Source: Burkholderia sp. SRS-W-2-2016 (GTDB lineage: Bacteria > Pseudomonadota > Gammaproteobacteria > Burkholderiales > Burkholderiaceae). From it: a DNA stretch of 64,000 bases. The stretch spans positions 62,001 to 126,000 of the forward strand of contig NZ_MSDV01000018.1 in NCBI RefSeq assembly GCF_001931485.1, written 5' to 3'. The notes below the pieces were generated by a model. The model worked only from the letters and a program-made list of their open reading frames with translations. It searched no databases and was not told where the DNA came from. The number at the start of each line of letters is the position of its first letter. Position 1 is the first letter of the stretch. Below are positions 56,089-64,000 of the stretch, piece by piece. The position numbers and the translations under genes are program-made.

Positions 56089-57003
56089 TTAGCGGGTCTT
56101 CTGTTCCGCCATCATGTCGCGCTCGATCCACTCGATCACCGACGTGCGGCGCGGCTGCCAGCCGAGCAGCTTGCGCGCGCGCTCGCCGCGCACCCGGCTG
56201 TTCGAGCCGAGCCCGTATGACGCCATTTCGTAGCCCCATTCCTGTTTCGCGTCGTCGAGCGGCCAGTCTTGCGGCGCGCCCAGCTTCAGCGCGCGGGCGA
56301 TCGCGGCGCTCATCTCGCTGAACAACGCTTCACCGCTTTCGACGAAATAGAACGTGCCGGCCGGGGTCTTTTCGAGCGCGAGGCGATACAGCTCGGCGAC
56401 GTCGTCGATATGCACGTTCGACCAGATGTTGCCGCCGCTGCCGACATGGCGCACCACGCCGCTCTTCTGCGCCTGCCGCACGAGGCGCGGCAGCTGCACG
56501 CTCGCGCTGCCGGCGACCGCGCCGTGGCCGTAGATCAGCGTGTTGCACAGCACGGCCGAGCGGATGTTGTTGCCGGCGGCGCCGAGCACCAGGCGGTCGA
56601 GCGCGACGCGCGCGGCCTTGTCGACGGTCGGCTCGGGCAGCGCGTCTTCGTGATAGATGCGCGCGTCGCCGCGCTCGCCGCCCGACGCATCGCCGACGAT
56701 GCTCGAACCGCTGGTGTGCAGAAACACCTTGCCGGAGCCGGCGAGACCGTCGATCAACGCGCGCACCGCGCCTTCGTGGTCGCTGCTCGCCGCGTTGATC
56801 ACCGCATCGGCGGCTTGCGCTTCGGCGATCAGCAGCGCGCGCTCGTCGAGCGTGCCGACGACCGGTTCGATGCCGAGCTGCCGCAACTGCGCGTTGTGCT
56901 CGGGCTTGCGGATCAGACCGCGCACCTGATGGCCGGCGCGCGCGAGATGCGCGGCGATCGAGCCGCCGATGAAACCGCTTGCGCCTGTAACGAAAATCTT
57001 CAC
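56089..57003 (-). CDS. NAD(P)-dependent epimerase/reductase (extended SDR)
   Basis: 304 residues. The N-terminal nucleotide-binding motif is KIFVTGASGFIGGSIAAHL (GxxGxxG), with LIRKPEH after strand 2. A substrate-binding half contains IYGHG and NIWSNVHIDDVAELY. The usual YxxxK is not clear, as in many atypical SDRs. GTG 57003 is preceded by AGGAG at seven bases. The substrate is unknown. A perfect 11-bp inverted repeat 105 bp upstream suggests control by a repressor that is not encoded next to it. Confidence 0.85.
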   Translation of the reverse strand: MKIFVTGASGFIGGSIAAHLARAGHQVRGLIRKPEHNAQLRQLGIEPVVGTLDERALLIAEAQAADAVINAASSDHEGAVRALIDGLAGSGKVFLHTSGSSIVGDASGGERGDARIYHEDALPEPTVDKAARVALDRLVLGAAGNNIRSAVLCNTLIYGHGAVAGSASVQLPRLVRQAQKSGVVRHVGSGGNIWSNVHIDDVAELYRLALEKTPAGTFYFVESGEALFSEMSAAIARALKLGAPQDWPLDDAKQEWGYEMASYGLGSNSRVRGERARKLLGWQPRRTSVIEWIERDMMAEQKTR

Positions 57004-57107
57004 GAGGTTCTCCTGAGTGCCTATCCTGGGTGCCTGAACGGGGACCGCGAGCGCGATCGACAGGCATGCAGTATCGCGTCGAAAATTTCTCGCAAAAAGG
57101 CGTCTAG

Positions 57108-57135
57108 TTTCAAATCAATCTTGATTTGAAATCAA
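57108..57135. promoter_or_regulatory. Perfect inverted repeat, probable operator of the epimerase gene
   Basis: TTTCAAATCAA-TC-TTGATTTGAAA is a perfect dyad with 11-base arms (57108-57131). It overlaps a second palindrome, TTGATTTGAAATCAA (57121-57135). This gives three alternating half-sites, typical of a dimeric repressor. It lies between the epimerase gene and the hut promoter region. Confidence 0.75.
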
Positions 57136-57468
57136 TAATCGGACGCGCGGGCGGGGAAGGGCCGGTTGTACGCGCGGGAGTTCGGCGCGCCAGCCGCGCT
57201 TTTTGCGGCGCCGGCGGGTTCTCCTATAACTGTCTTATCGCGCTGTCGCGAGGCACCGCGCGCCGCGCGCCGCCGCCGCGGCGTTGGCTTGGTCGTTATT
57301 TCGGTACACGTGTATATACAAGTCTCTGATCCGCGTACCCCGAGCCGATCCGGCCACGCGCCGCCAGATAACCCGCAGACGACCCGTTTGCCCAGCTATT
57401 AAGCGCCCGATCGCGCGGCTCCAGCACCGCTAATGGAAATCCCCAGGCCGTAAATCTCGAAAAAGAAG
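57136..57468. other. Intergenic region before the hut promoter
   Basis: About 330 bp without a credible gene. It contains the most upstream HutC-like site (57310-57321) and GC-rich stretches around 57245-57285. Confidence 0.45.
57310..57321. promoter_or_regulatory. HutC-like operator 1
   Basis: GTGTATATACAA contains the perfect core TGTATATACA and differs by one base from operator 2. It is 220 bp upstream of hutH, so it could act as a distal HutC site. Confidence 0.6.
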
Positions 57469-57480
57469 TTGTATATACAA
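57469..57480. promoter_or_regulatory. HutC-like operator 2
   Basis: TTGTATATACAA is a perfect 12-bp palindrome. It closely resembles the CTTGTATGTACAAG-type site known for HutC of pseudomonads, and overlaps the candidate -35 of hutH. Confidence 0.8.
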
Positions 57481-57497
57481 GAGCGGCCCGCTAGACT
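57469..57497 (+). promoter_or_regulatory. Candidate hutH promoter
   Basis: TTGTAT (57469-57474) and TAGACT (57492-57497) are spaced by 17 bases. Matches to consensus are modest, but operator 2 covers the -35 and operator 3 falls at the expected start point. HutC could therefore block initiation. Confidence 0.4.
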
Positions 57498-57505
57498 TAT
57501 TCGAA

Positions 57506-57519
57506 CTTGTATAGACAGG
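57506..57519. promoter_or_regulatory. HutC-like operator 3
   Basis: CTTGTATAGACAGG matches 10 of 12 positions of operator 2 and ends 9 bases before the hutH ATG. Centre-to-centre distance from operator 2 is 38 bp. Confidence 0.6.
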
Positions 57520-57528
57520 ACGACAACC

Positions 57529-59049
57529 ATGATTCTCAAGCCCGGCTACCTGACCCTCCCGCAACTGCGCCAGATCGCGCGCGAACAGGTCACCCTGCAA
57601 CTCGATCCCGCCAGCCACGCCGCGATCGACGCGTGCGCGCAGGCGGTTGCCGACATCACCGCCAAGGGCGAGCCGGCTTACGGTATCAACACCGGTTTCG
57701 GCCGGCTGGCCAGCACCCACATCCCGCGCGACCAGCTCGAACTGCTGCAACGCAATCTGGTGCTGTCGCACGCGGTCGGCGTCGGCGAGCCGATGTCGCG
57801 CCCGGTCGTGCGTCTGCTGATGGCGCTGAAGCTGTCGAGCCTCGGCCGCGGTCACTCGGGCATCCGCCGCGAAGTGATGGAAGCGATGATCAAGCTGTTC
57901 AACGCGGACGTCCTGCCGGTGATTCCGGTCAAGGGCTCGGTCGGCGCATCGGGCGACCTCGCGCCGCTCGCGCATATGTCGGCGGTGCTGCTCGGCGTCG
58001 GCGAAGTGTTCGCGAAGGGCGAGCGCATCGCGGCCACCGAAGGTCTCGCGCTGGTCGGCCTGAAGCCGATGACGCTGCAGGCGAAGGAAGGTCTGGCGCT
58101 GCTGAACGGCACGCAAGCGTCCACCGCGCTCGCGCTCTACAACATGTTCGCGATCGAGGACCTGTACCGCACCGGGCTGGTGGCCGGCGCGCTGTCGGTC
58201 GACGCGGCGATGGGTTCGGTCAAGCCGTTCGATGCGCGCATCCACGAACTGCGCGGCCATCAAGGCCAGATCGACGCGGCGGCCGCGTATCGCTCGCTGC
58301 TGCAGGGCTCGAACATCAACGTGTCGCACGCCGATTGCGACAAGGTGCAGGACCCGTACAGCCTGCGCTGCCAGCCGCAGGTGATGGGCGCGTGTCTGGA
58401 CCAGATGCGCCAGGCCGCGCAAACGCTGCTGACCGAAGCGAACGCGGTGTCGGATAACCCGCTGATTTTCCCGGACACCGGCGAAGTGCTGTCGGGCGGC
58501 AACTTCCACGCCGAGCCGGTCGCGTTCGCGGCCGACAACCTCGCGCTCGCCGCATCCGAAATCGGCGCGCTCGCCGAGCGTCGTATCGCGCTGCTGATCG
58601 ACGCGACGCTGTCGGGCCTGCCGCCGTTCCTCGTCAAGGATGGCGGGGTGAACTCGGGCTTCATGATCGCGCACGTGACCGCGGCCGCGCTCGCGTCCGA
58701 AAACAAGACGCTCGCGCATCCGGCCTCGGTCGATTCGCTGCCCACGTCGGCGAACCAGGAAGACCACGTGTCGATGGCGACGTTCGCCGCGCGCAAGCTC
58801 GGCGATATCGCCGAGAACACCGCGAACATCCTGTCGATCGAACTGCTGGCCGCAGCTCAAGGCGTCGATCTGCGCGCGCCGCACAAGACCAGCCCGAGCC
58901 TGCAGAAGGTGATGGATCTGGTGCGCGGCGAAGTTGCTCACTACGAGCTCGATCACTACTTCGCGCCGGACATCGCGGCGATCACGAAGCGCGTGCAGGA
59001 CGGCTCGATCGCGAAGCTGAGCCCGTTCTCGTTCGTGTCGGAACAGTAA
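57529..59049 (+). CDS. hutH: Histidine ammonia-lyase
   Basis: 506 residues, the normal length. It converts L-histidine to urocanate and ammonia, the first step of histidine breakdown. The Ala-Ser-Gly that forms the MIO electrophile is in [13 protein letters not shown], near residue 142. Other marks are [11 protein letters not shown] near the N-terminus, NGTQAST and [15 protein letters not shown] 57529 is chosen to give the family's usual N-terminus ([13 protein letters not shown]). It is the first gene of the hut operon, behind HutC-like operators. Confidence 0.97.
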   Translation: MILKPGYLTLPQLRQIAREQVTLQLDPASHAAIDACAQAVADITAKGEPAYGINTGFGRLASTHIPRDQLELLQRNLVLSHAVGVGEPMSRPVVRLLMALKLSSLGRGHSGIRREVMEAMIKLFNADVLPVIPVKGSVGASGDLAPLAHMSAVLLGVGEVFAKGERIAATEGLALVGLKPMTLQAKEGLALLNGTQASTALALYNMFAIEDLYRTGLVAGALSVDAAMGSVKPFDARIHELRGHQGQIDAAAAYRSLLQGSNINVSHADCDKVQDPYSLRCQPQVMGACLDQMRQAAQTLLTEANAVSDNPLIFPDTGEVLSGGNFHAEPVAFAADNLALAASEIGALAERRIALLIDATLSGLPPFLVKDGGVNSGFMIAHVTAAALASENKTLAHPASVDSLPTSANQEDHVSMATFAARKLGDIAENTANILSIELLAAAQGVDLRAPHKTSPSLQKVMDLVRGEVAHYELDHYFAPDIAAITKRVQDGSIAKLSPFSFVSEQ

Positions 59050-59073
59050 GTTTTGACTGCGCGGATCACGCCG

Positions 59074-59769
59074 ATGAACGCACCCGCTTATCAGGGCATC
59101 AAGGACTTCATCCTCGCGCGCATTCATGCGGGCGAGTGGGCCGAAGGCGACCAGGTGCCCTCCGAAAACGAGCTTGCGCGCGAGTTCAGCGTCGCGCGCA
59201 TGACGGTCAACCGCGCGCTGCGCGAGTTGACCTCGGAGCAGGTGCTCACACGCGTGCAGGGCTCGGGCACCTTCGTGGCCCGGCCCAAGTACGAGTCGAC
59301 GCTGGTCGCGATCCGCAGCATCTCCGACGAAATCGTCGCGCGCGGCCATCACTATCAGGCGAAGGTGCTCAACGTCGGCGCGAGCATCGCCGACGAAGCG
59401 CTCGGCGAGGAAATGCAGTTAAAACCTGGCAGTCCGTTGTTTCATTCGCGGCTGCTGCATTTCGAAAACGACGAGCCGGTGCAGCTGGAAGAACGCTGGG
59501 TCAATCCGGCGGTCGCACCCGACTACGCGTTGCAGGACTTCACGAACACCACGCCGAACCAGTACCTGGTGCGCGTCGCGCCGCTGCAGCGGGTCGAGTA
59601 CCGGATCGAGGCTTTAGCCGCCGACGCCGGCACCCGCGAACTGCTCGACATGGACGAGCGCGAGCCGTGCCTGGTGCTGCACCGGCGCACGTGGTCGCAA
59701 GGGCAGGTCGCGTCGGTCGCGAATCTGTGGCACCCGGGCACCCGCTACCGCTTCACAGGTCATTTCTGA
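59074..59769 (+). CDS. hutC: HutC, GntR-family repressor of the hut operon
   Basis: 231 residues. The GntR winged helix is QGIKDFILARIHAGEWAEGD...PSENELAREFSVARMTVNRALREL, followed by QGSGTFVA. A UTRA effector domain comes next, with LQLEERWVNP-like HutC features (VQLEERWVNPAVAPDYALQ, VEYRIEALAADA) and ends WHPGTRYRFTGHF. HutC represses hut genes and is released by urocanate. ATG 59074 is preferred; TTG 59053 is in frame upstream. Location between hutH and hutU gives autoregulation. Confidence 0.93.
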   Translation: MNAPAYQGIKDFILARIHAGEWAEGDQVPSENELAREFSVARMTVNRALRELTSEQVLTRVQGSGTFVARPKYESTLVAIRSISDEIVARGHHYQAKVLNVGASIADEALGEEMQLKPGSPLFHSRLLHFENDEPVQLEERWVNPAVAPDYALQDFTNTTPNQYLVRVAPLQRVEYRIEALAADAGTRELLDMDEREPCLVLHRRTWSQGQVASVANLWHPGTRYRFTGHF

Positions 59770-59832
59770 ATTCGTTTTTTCCGATCATCACTGAATCTTT
59801 ATCGAATATCTTCGAGCATCGCGAGGGACACC

Positions 59833-61521
59833 ATGAACAATCCGAAACACATCGATCCGCGTCTTGACCCGACCCGCACGATCCGCGCACCGCGCGGCGC
59901 GGACAAGACCTGCAAGACCTGGATCGCGGAAGCCGCGTACCGGATGATCCAGAATAATCTGGACCCCGAAGTAGCCGAGCACCCGCACGCGCTGGTCGTG
60001 TACGGCGGCATCGGCCGCGCCGCGCGCAACTGGGATTGCTTCGACCAGATTCTCACGTCGCTGAAGGACCTGAACGAAGACGAAACGCTGCTGATTCAGT
60101 CGGGCAAGCCGGTCGGCGTGTTCCGCACCCATGCGGATGCGCCGCGCGTGCTGCTGGCCAATTCGAACCTGGTGCCGCACTGGGCGACGTGGGAACACTT
60201 CCACGAACTCGACCGCAAGGGCCTGATGATGTACGGCCAGATGACCGCGGGCAGCTGGATCTATATCGGCAGCCAGGGGATCGTGCAGGGCACCTACGAG
60301 ACTTTCTTCTCGGTCGCGAACCAGCATTTCAACGGCGACCCGAAGGGCCGCTGGATTCTCACCGGCGGCCTCGGCGGGATGGGCGGCGCGCAGCCGCTGG
60401 CGGCGACGATGGCCGGTTTCTCGATGATCGCGGTCGAATGCGACGAGACCCGCATCGACTTCCGTCTGAAGACCCGCTACGTCGATAAGAAAGCGAAGAC
60501 GCTCGACGAAGCGCTCGCGATGCTCGACGAAGCGAAGCGCGCCGGCAAGCCGGTGTCGGTCGGTCTGCTCGGCAATGCGGCCGACGTGTTCGCCGAGTGC
60601 GTGACGCGCGGCATCACGCCGGACTGCGTGACGGACCAGACCAGCGCGCACGATCCGATTCACGGCTACCTGCCGCAAGGCTGGAGCGTCGAAGACTGGC
60701 GCGAGCGGATGAAGACCGCGCCGGACAGCATCGTCACGCCGGCCAAGCAGTCGATGGCCAAGCAGGTGCAGGCAATGCTGACGCTGCAGGAACGCGGCGC
60801 GGCGACGCTCGACTACGGCAACAACATCCGCCAGATGGCGCTGGAAATGGGCGTCGAAAACGCGTTCGATTTCCCCGGCTTCGTGCCCGCGTATATCCGC
60901 CCGCTGTTCTGCGAAGGCAAGGGCCCGTTCCGCTGGGTCGCGCTGTCGGGCGATCCTGAGGACATCTACAAGACCGATGCGAAGGTCAAGGAACTGATTC
61001 CCGACGATCCGCATCTGCACAACTGGCTCGACATGGCGCGCGAACGCATCGCGTTCCAGGGTCTGCCGGCGCGGATCTGCTGGGTCGGCGTGAAGGATCG
61101 CTATCGCCTCGGCCAGGCGTTCAACGAGATGGTCAAGAACGGCGAGCTGAAGGCGCCGATCGTGATTGGGCGCGATCACCTCGACACCGGCTCGGTCGCG
61201 AGCCCGAACCGCGAAACCGAAGCGATGAAGGACGGCTCGGATGCGGTCAGCGACTGGCCGCTGCTGAACGCGCTGCTGAACACCGCGGGCGGCGCGTCGT
61301 GGGTGTCGCTGCATCATGGCGGCGGCGTCGGCATGGGCTTCTCGCAGCACTCGGGCGTCGTGATCGTCGCCGACGGCACGCAAGCCGCGCACGAGCGCCT
61401 GGGCCGCGTGCTGCTGAACGATCCGGCGACCGGCGTGATGCGTCACGCGGATGCCGGCTACGAACTCGCGCAGCAGACCGCGCGCGAAGCCGGCCTGAAG
61501 CTGCCGATGCTGGGCCGCTGA
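59833..61521 (+). CDS. hutU: Urocanate hydratase
   Basis: 562 residues. It is an NAD-dependent enzyme that hydrates urocanate to imidazolonepropionate. The nucleotide site is [20 protein letters not shown], and the family core includes [20 protein letters not shown] and [15 protein letters not shown]. The end has [13 protein letters not shown]. The length is standard. GAGGGACACC precedes ATG 59833. The next gene starts two bases after its stop. Confidence 0.97.
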   Translation: MNNPKHIDPRLDPTRTIRAPRGADKTCKTWIAEAAYRMIQNNLDPEVAEHPHALVVYGGIGRAARNWDCFDQILTSLKDLNEDETLLIQSGKPVGVFRTHADAPRVLLANSNLVPHWATWEHFHELDRKGLMMYGQMTAGSWIYIGSQGIVQGTYETFFSVANQHFNGDPKGRWILTGGLGGMGGAQPLAATMAGFSMIAVECDETRIDFRLKTRYVDKKAKTLDEALAMLDEAKRAGKPVSVGLLGNAADVFAECVTRGITPDCVTDQTSAHDPIHGYLPQGWSVEDWRERMKTAPDSIVTPAKQSMAKQVQAMLTLQERGAATLDYGNNIRQMALEMGVENAFDFPGFVPAYIRPLFCEGKGPFRWVALSGDPEDIYKTDAKVKELIPDDPHLHNWLDMARERIAFQGLPARICWVGVKDRYRLGQAFNEMVKNGELKAPIVIGRDHLDTGSVASPNRETEAMKDGSDAVSDWPLLNALLNTAGGASWVSLHHGGGVGMGFSQHSGVVIVADGTQAAHERLGRVLLNDPATGVMRHADAGYELAQQTAREAGLKLPMLGR

Positions 61522-61523
61522 TC

Positions 61524-62168
61524 GTGACGCAAGCGGGCAGCCTCGCGCGCGTCACGCTGATTCGCGGCGCCGAGCTGGTGGCGGCGCCGTGGAAGAACGG
61601 CGGCGGCGTCACTCGCGAAGTGGCCGCGTTTCCCGCCCAGGCGGGCGGCGCGGCGGCCGGCGACTTCATGTGGCGCGTGAGCGTCGCCGAGGTCGCGCAG
61701 GCCGGGCCGTTCTCGCGCTTCGACGGCGTCGAGCGGACCCTCGTGCTGCTGGCCGGCGCGGGCATGCTGCTCGACGAACTGGACGGCGCGAGCGTGGTGC
61801 ACACGCATGCGTTGCGCCAGCCGCTCGATCTCGCGCGTTTCGCGGGCGAGACGCGCATCGATGCGCGGCTGGTCGACGGCGCGACGCGCGACTTCAACCT
61901 GATGGTGCGGCGCGACGTGGCGCAGGGCGAGCTGGACGTGTGGCACGCCGAAGCGCAGGCGAGCGCGCTGCGCGTGCTGGATGCCGACGTGGTGCTGCTG
62001 TACTGCGCGAGCGGCGCGGTGAGCGTCACGTTGACCGCGGGCGAGCAAGCGCAAACGTCGCGGCTCGATGGCGGCGACACGCTGCGCATCGACGCGCCGG
62101 AGACGTTGCACTGCGCGCTCGCGGGAGACGGCGCGGTGCTCGCGATCAGCATCCGCTATACGCGCTGA
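61524..62168 (+). CDS. hutD: HutD family protein
   Basis: 214 residues of the HutD cupin-like family. The pattern is APWKNGGGVTREVAAFP, FMWRVSVAEVAQAGPFSRFDGVERTL and FNLMVRRD. HutD is associated with hut operons and is proposed to limit or tune histidine catabolism; its biochemical role is not settled. GTG 61524 begins two bases after the hutU stop. Confidence 0.92.
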   Translation: MTQAGSLARVTLIRGAELVAAPWKNGGGVTREVAAFPAQAGGAAAGDFMWRVSVAEVAQAGPFSRFDGVERTLVLLAGAGMLLDELDGASVVHTHALRQPLDLARFAGETRIDARLVDGATRDFNLMVRRDVAQGELDVWHAEAQASALRVLDADVVLLYCASGAVSVTLTAGEQAQTSRLDGGDTLRIDAPETLHCALAGDGAVLAISIRYTR

Positions 62169-62225
62169 CGCCTCACTCGAACAGCAACGCCCACATCCAC
62201 ACCCACAGACACGCAACCCGCTGCA

Positions 62226-63470
62226 ATGAGCAAAGCGATGAAGCAAACCGTCTGGCATCACCTGAACCTATGCCCGCAGGGCGACCCTCGCCACACGCTC
62301 GCCGACGCGGCGCTCGCGGTCGAAGATGGCCGCATTGCGTGGCTCGGCGCGGCCTCCGAACTCCCCGCGCAATACGCGGCGTGGCCGCGCGAAGATCTGC
62401 ATGGCGCGTGGGTCACGCCGGGGCTGATCGACTGCCATACGCACCTCGTGTACGGCGGCCAGCGCGCGGACGAATTCGCGCAGCGTCTCGCCGGCGTCAG
62501 CTATGAAGAGATCGCGCGGCAGGGCGGCGGGATCGTCTCGACGGTGCGCGCGACCCGCGCCGCCGACGAAGCGACGCTGTTCGCGCAGGCGGCCGCGCGG
62601 CTCGAAGCGCTGCTCGCCGAAGGCGTGACCGCCATTGAAATCAAATCCGGTTACGGCCTCGACCTCGCGAGCGAGCGCAAGATGCTGCGCGTCGCGCGGC
62701 AACTGGGCGAGCGCTATCCGGTCAGCGTGTACACCACGTTCCTCGGCGCGCATGCGCTGCCGCCCGAATTCGCGGGCCGCGCCGACGCGTATATCGACGA
62801 AGTCTGCAACACGATGCTGCCGGCGCTCGTCGATGAAGGCCTTGTCGATGCGGTCGACGTGTTTTGCGAGCGGATCGGTTTTTCGCTGGAGCAGAGCGAG
62901 CGCGTGTTCAACGCGGCCGCGCGTTGCGCTCTGCCGGTCAAGATGCACGCGGAGCAGTTGTCGAACGGCGGCGGCACCGCATTGGCCGCGCGCCATCATG
63001 CGCTGTCCGCCGATCACCTCGAATTTCTCGACGAAGCGGGCGTTGCCGCGATGAAGGAAGCGGGCACCGTCGCGGTGCTGCTGCCGGGCGCTTACTACTT
63101 CATCCGTGAGACGCAGTTGCCGCCGCTCGACTTGCTGCGGCGCTACGAGGTGCCGATCGCGATCTCGACCGACAGCAATCCGGGCACTTCGCCCGCAACG
63201 TCGCTGCTGCTGATGATGAACATGGGCTGCACGCTGTTCCGCATGACCGTGCCCGAAGTGCTGCAAGGGGTGACCGCGCATGCGGCGCGCGCGCTCGGCA
63301 GGAGCGACGTGCACGGCGCGTTGCAGGTCGGCCGCGCGGCCGACTTCGCGGTGTGGTCGGTCGATTCGCTGGCCGAACTCGCTTACTGGATCGGCCGGCC
63401 GTTGTGCGCGCGGGTGGTGCGCGGCGGCGAGACCGTTTATACGCGGCGCGAAACGCGTGCTTCGAACTAG
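62226..63470 (+). CDS. hutI: Imidazolonepropionase
   Basis: 414 residues, a metal-dependent amidohydrolase. It opens imidazolonepropionate to N-formimidoyl-L-glutamate. Metal ligands and motifs are [46 protein letters not shown] and [13 protein letters not shown] 62238 is an alternative start. It lies 57 bases after hutD. Confidence 0.97.
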   Translation: MSKAMKQTVWHHLNLCPQGDPRHTLADAALAVEDGRIAWLGAASELPAQYAAWPREDLHGAWVTPGLIDCHTHLVYGGQRADEFAQRLAGVSYEEIARQGGGIVSTVRATRAADEATLFAQAAARLEALLAEGVTAIEIKSGYGLDLASERKMLRVARQLGERYPVSVYTTFLGAHALPPEFAGRADAYIDEVCNTMLPALVDEGLVDAVDVFCERIGFSLEQSERVFNAAARCALPVKMHAEQLSNGGGTALAARHHALSADHLEFLDEAGVAAMKEAGTVAVLLPGAYYFIRETQLPPLDLLRRYEVPIAISTDSNPGTSPATSLLLMMNMGCTLFRMTVPEVLQGVTAHAARALGRSDVHGALQVGRAADFAVWSVDSLAELAYWIGRPLCARVVRGGETVYTRRETRASN

Positions 63471-63480
63471 AACCTGAGAG

Positions 63481-64000
63481 ATGACCCAAGCCAATCAATC
63501 GCTGTTCGCCGCTCACGCGTATCTGCCCGATGGCTGGCGCCGTAACGTGCTGCTCGAATGGGACGCGGCCGGCACGCTGACTTCGGTGCAACCGGATCAG
63601 GCCGATGCGCCCGCTGGTGTGCCGCAAGCGGCGGGGCCGCTGATGCCAGGTATGCCTAACCTTCATTCGCACGCGTTCCAGCGCGCGATGGCGGGGCTCA
63701 CCGAATACCGCGCCGCATCTGGCACAGGCGCCACCGATAACTTCTGGTCGTGGCGCGACCTGATGTACCGCTTCGCCGCGCGCATCACGCCGGAAGGCCT
63801 CGCGAGTGTCGCGCGCTGGCTCTACATCGAAATGCTGAAGGCCGGCTATACGTCGGTGTGCGAGTTCCACTACGTGCATCACGCGCAGGACGGCCAGCGC
63901 TATGCGAACCCGGCCGAACTCGCGCAGCGGGTGGTCGATGCGGCAGCGGCGAGCGGCATCGGTATCACGATGCTGCCGGTGCTGTATCAGTACAGCGGCT
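63481..64000 (+). CDS. hutF: Formimidoylglutamate deiminase, 3' end outside the window
   Basis: The first 173 residues are visible. The amidohydrolase metal motif is MPNLHSHAFQRAMAGLTEYR, followed by NFWSWRDLMYRFAARI and CEFHYVHHAQDG, all typical of HutF. The enzyme deiminates N-formimidoylglutamate to N-formylglutamate, so the organism uses the five-step hut pathway. A hutG deformylase is expected just beyond the window. It starts 10 bases after hutI, with GAGAG upstream. Confidence 0.95.
   Translation, partial: MTQANQSLFAAHAYLPDGWRRNVLLEWDAAGTLTSVQPDQADAPAGVPQAAGPLMPGMPNLHSHAFQRAMAGLTEYRAASGTGATDNFWSWRDLMYRFAARITPEGLASVARWLYIEMLKAGYTSVCEFHYVHHAQDGQRYANPAELAQRVVDAAAASGIGITMLPVLYQYSG

Overview
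The window is about 64 kb of high-GC DNA from a beta-proteobacterium, most likely Burkholderiaceae and probably Paraburkholderia or a near relative. The reasons are the very GC-rich codon use, the DUF2827 gene family, the double-length UvrA, the hutHCUDIF gene order, and a large trimeric autotransporter beside a hybrid two-component system. I ran no database search; family names come from motifs read in the sequence.

Layout. 1-4.7 kb: 3' part of a huge trimeric autotransporter adhesin made of Ser/Thr-rich repeats. 4.9-8.3 kb: three tandem, translationally coupled DUF2827 genes. 8.4-12.4 kb: a response regulator and a hybrid sensor kinase on the minus strand. 12.9-14.6 kb: a small membrane protein, a transposase-like DUF4096 fragment and an EAL phosphodiesterase. 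14.6-21.8 kb: a LysR regulator divergent from a cassette of AidB-like acyl-CoA dehydrogenase, class III CoA-transferase, MHS transporter and a fused Asp/Glu-racemase-like protein. 22.0-28.2 kb: a 1997-residue UvrA with four ATPase modules, behind a perfect LexA box placed between the -35 and -10 of a candidate promoter. 28.3-31.1 kb: a GlxA-type regulator, an unlinked RmlC and a DUF1328 peptide.

31.2-45.1 kb is the most interesting region. It is a nine-gene minus-strand operon: wecB, a BcsB-like gene, nfrB, a lipoprotein, nfrA, algF-like, MBOAT (algI-like), algJ-like and algX-like. It combines the parts of the c-di-GMP-controlled phage-N4-receptor polysaccharide pathway of E. coli (WecB, NfrB, NfrA) with a BcsB-like periplasmic protein and a complete alginate/cellulose-type O-acetylation set. 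The likely product is an acetylated, ManNAc-type secreted polysaccharide made under c-di-GMP control. Several of its genes carry in-frame tandem repeats.

45.9-57.0 kb holds ordinary metabolic and transport genes: lysE/argP, a LysR with an M20 amidohydrolase and an MHS transporter, an MFS transporter with a PRC-barrel lipoprotein, an AzgA-type purine permease and an NAD(P)-dependent epimerase. 57.5-64 kb is the histidine utilisation operon hutH-hutC-hutU-hutD-hutI-hutF, preceded by three HutC-like operators; hutF runs off the end of the window.
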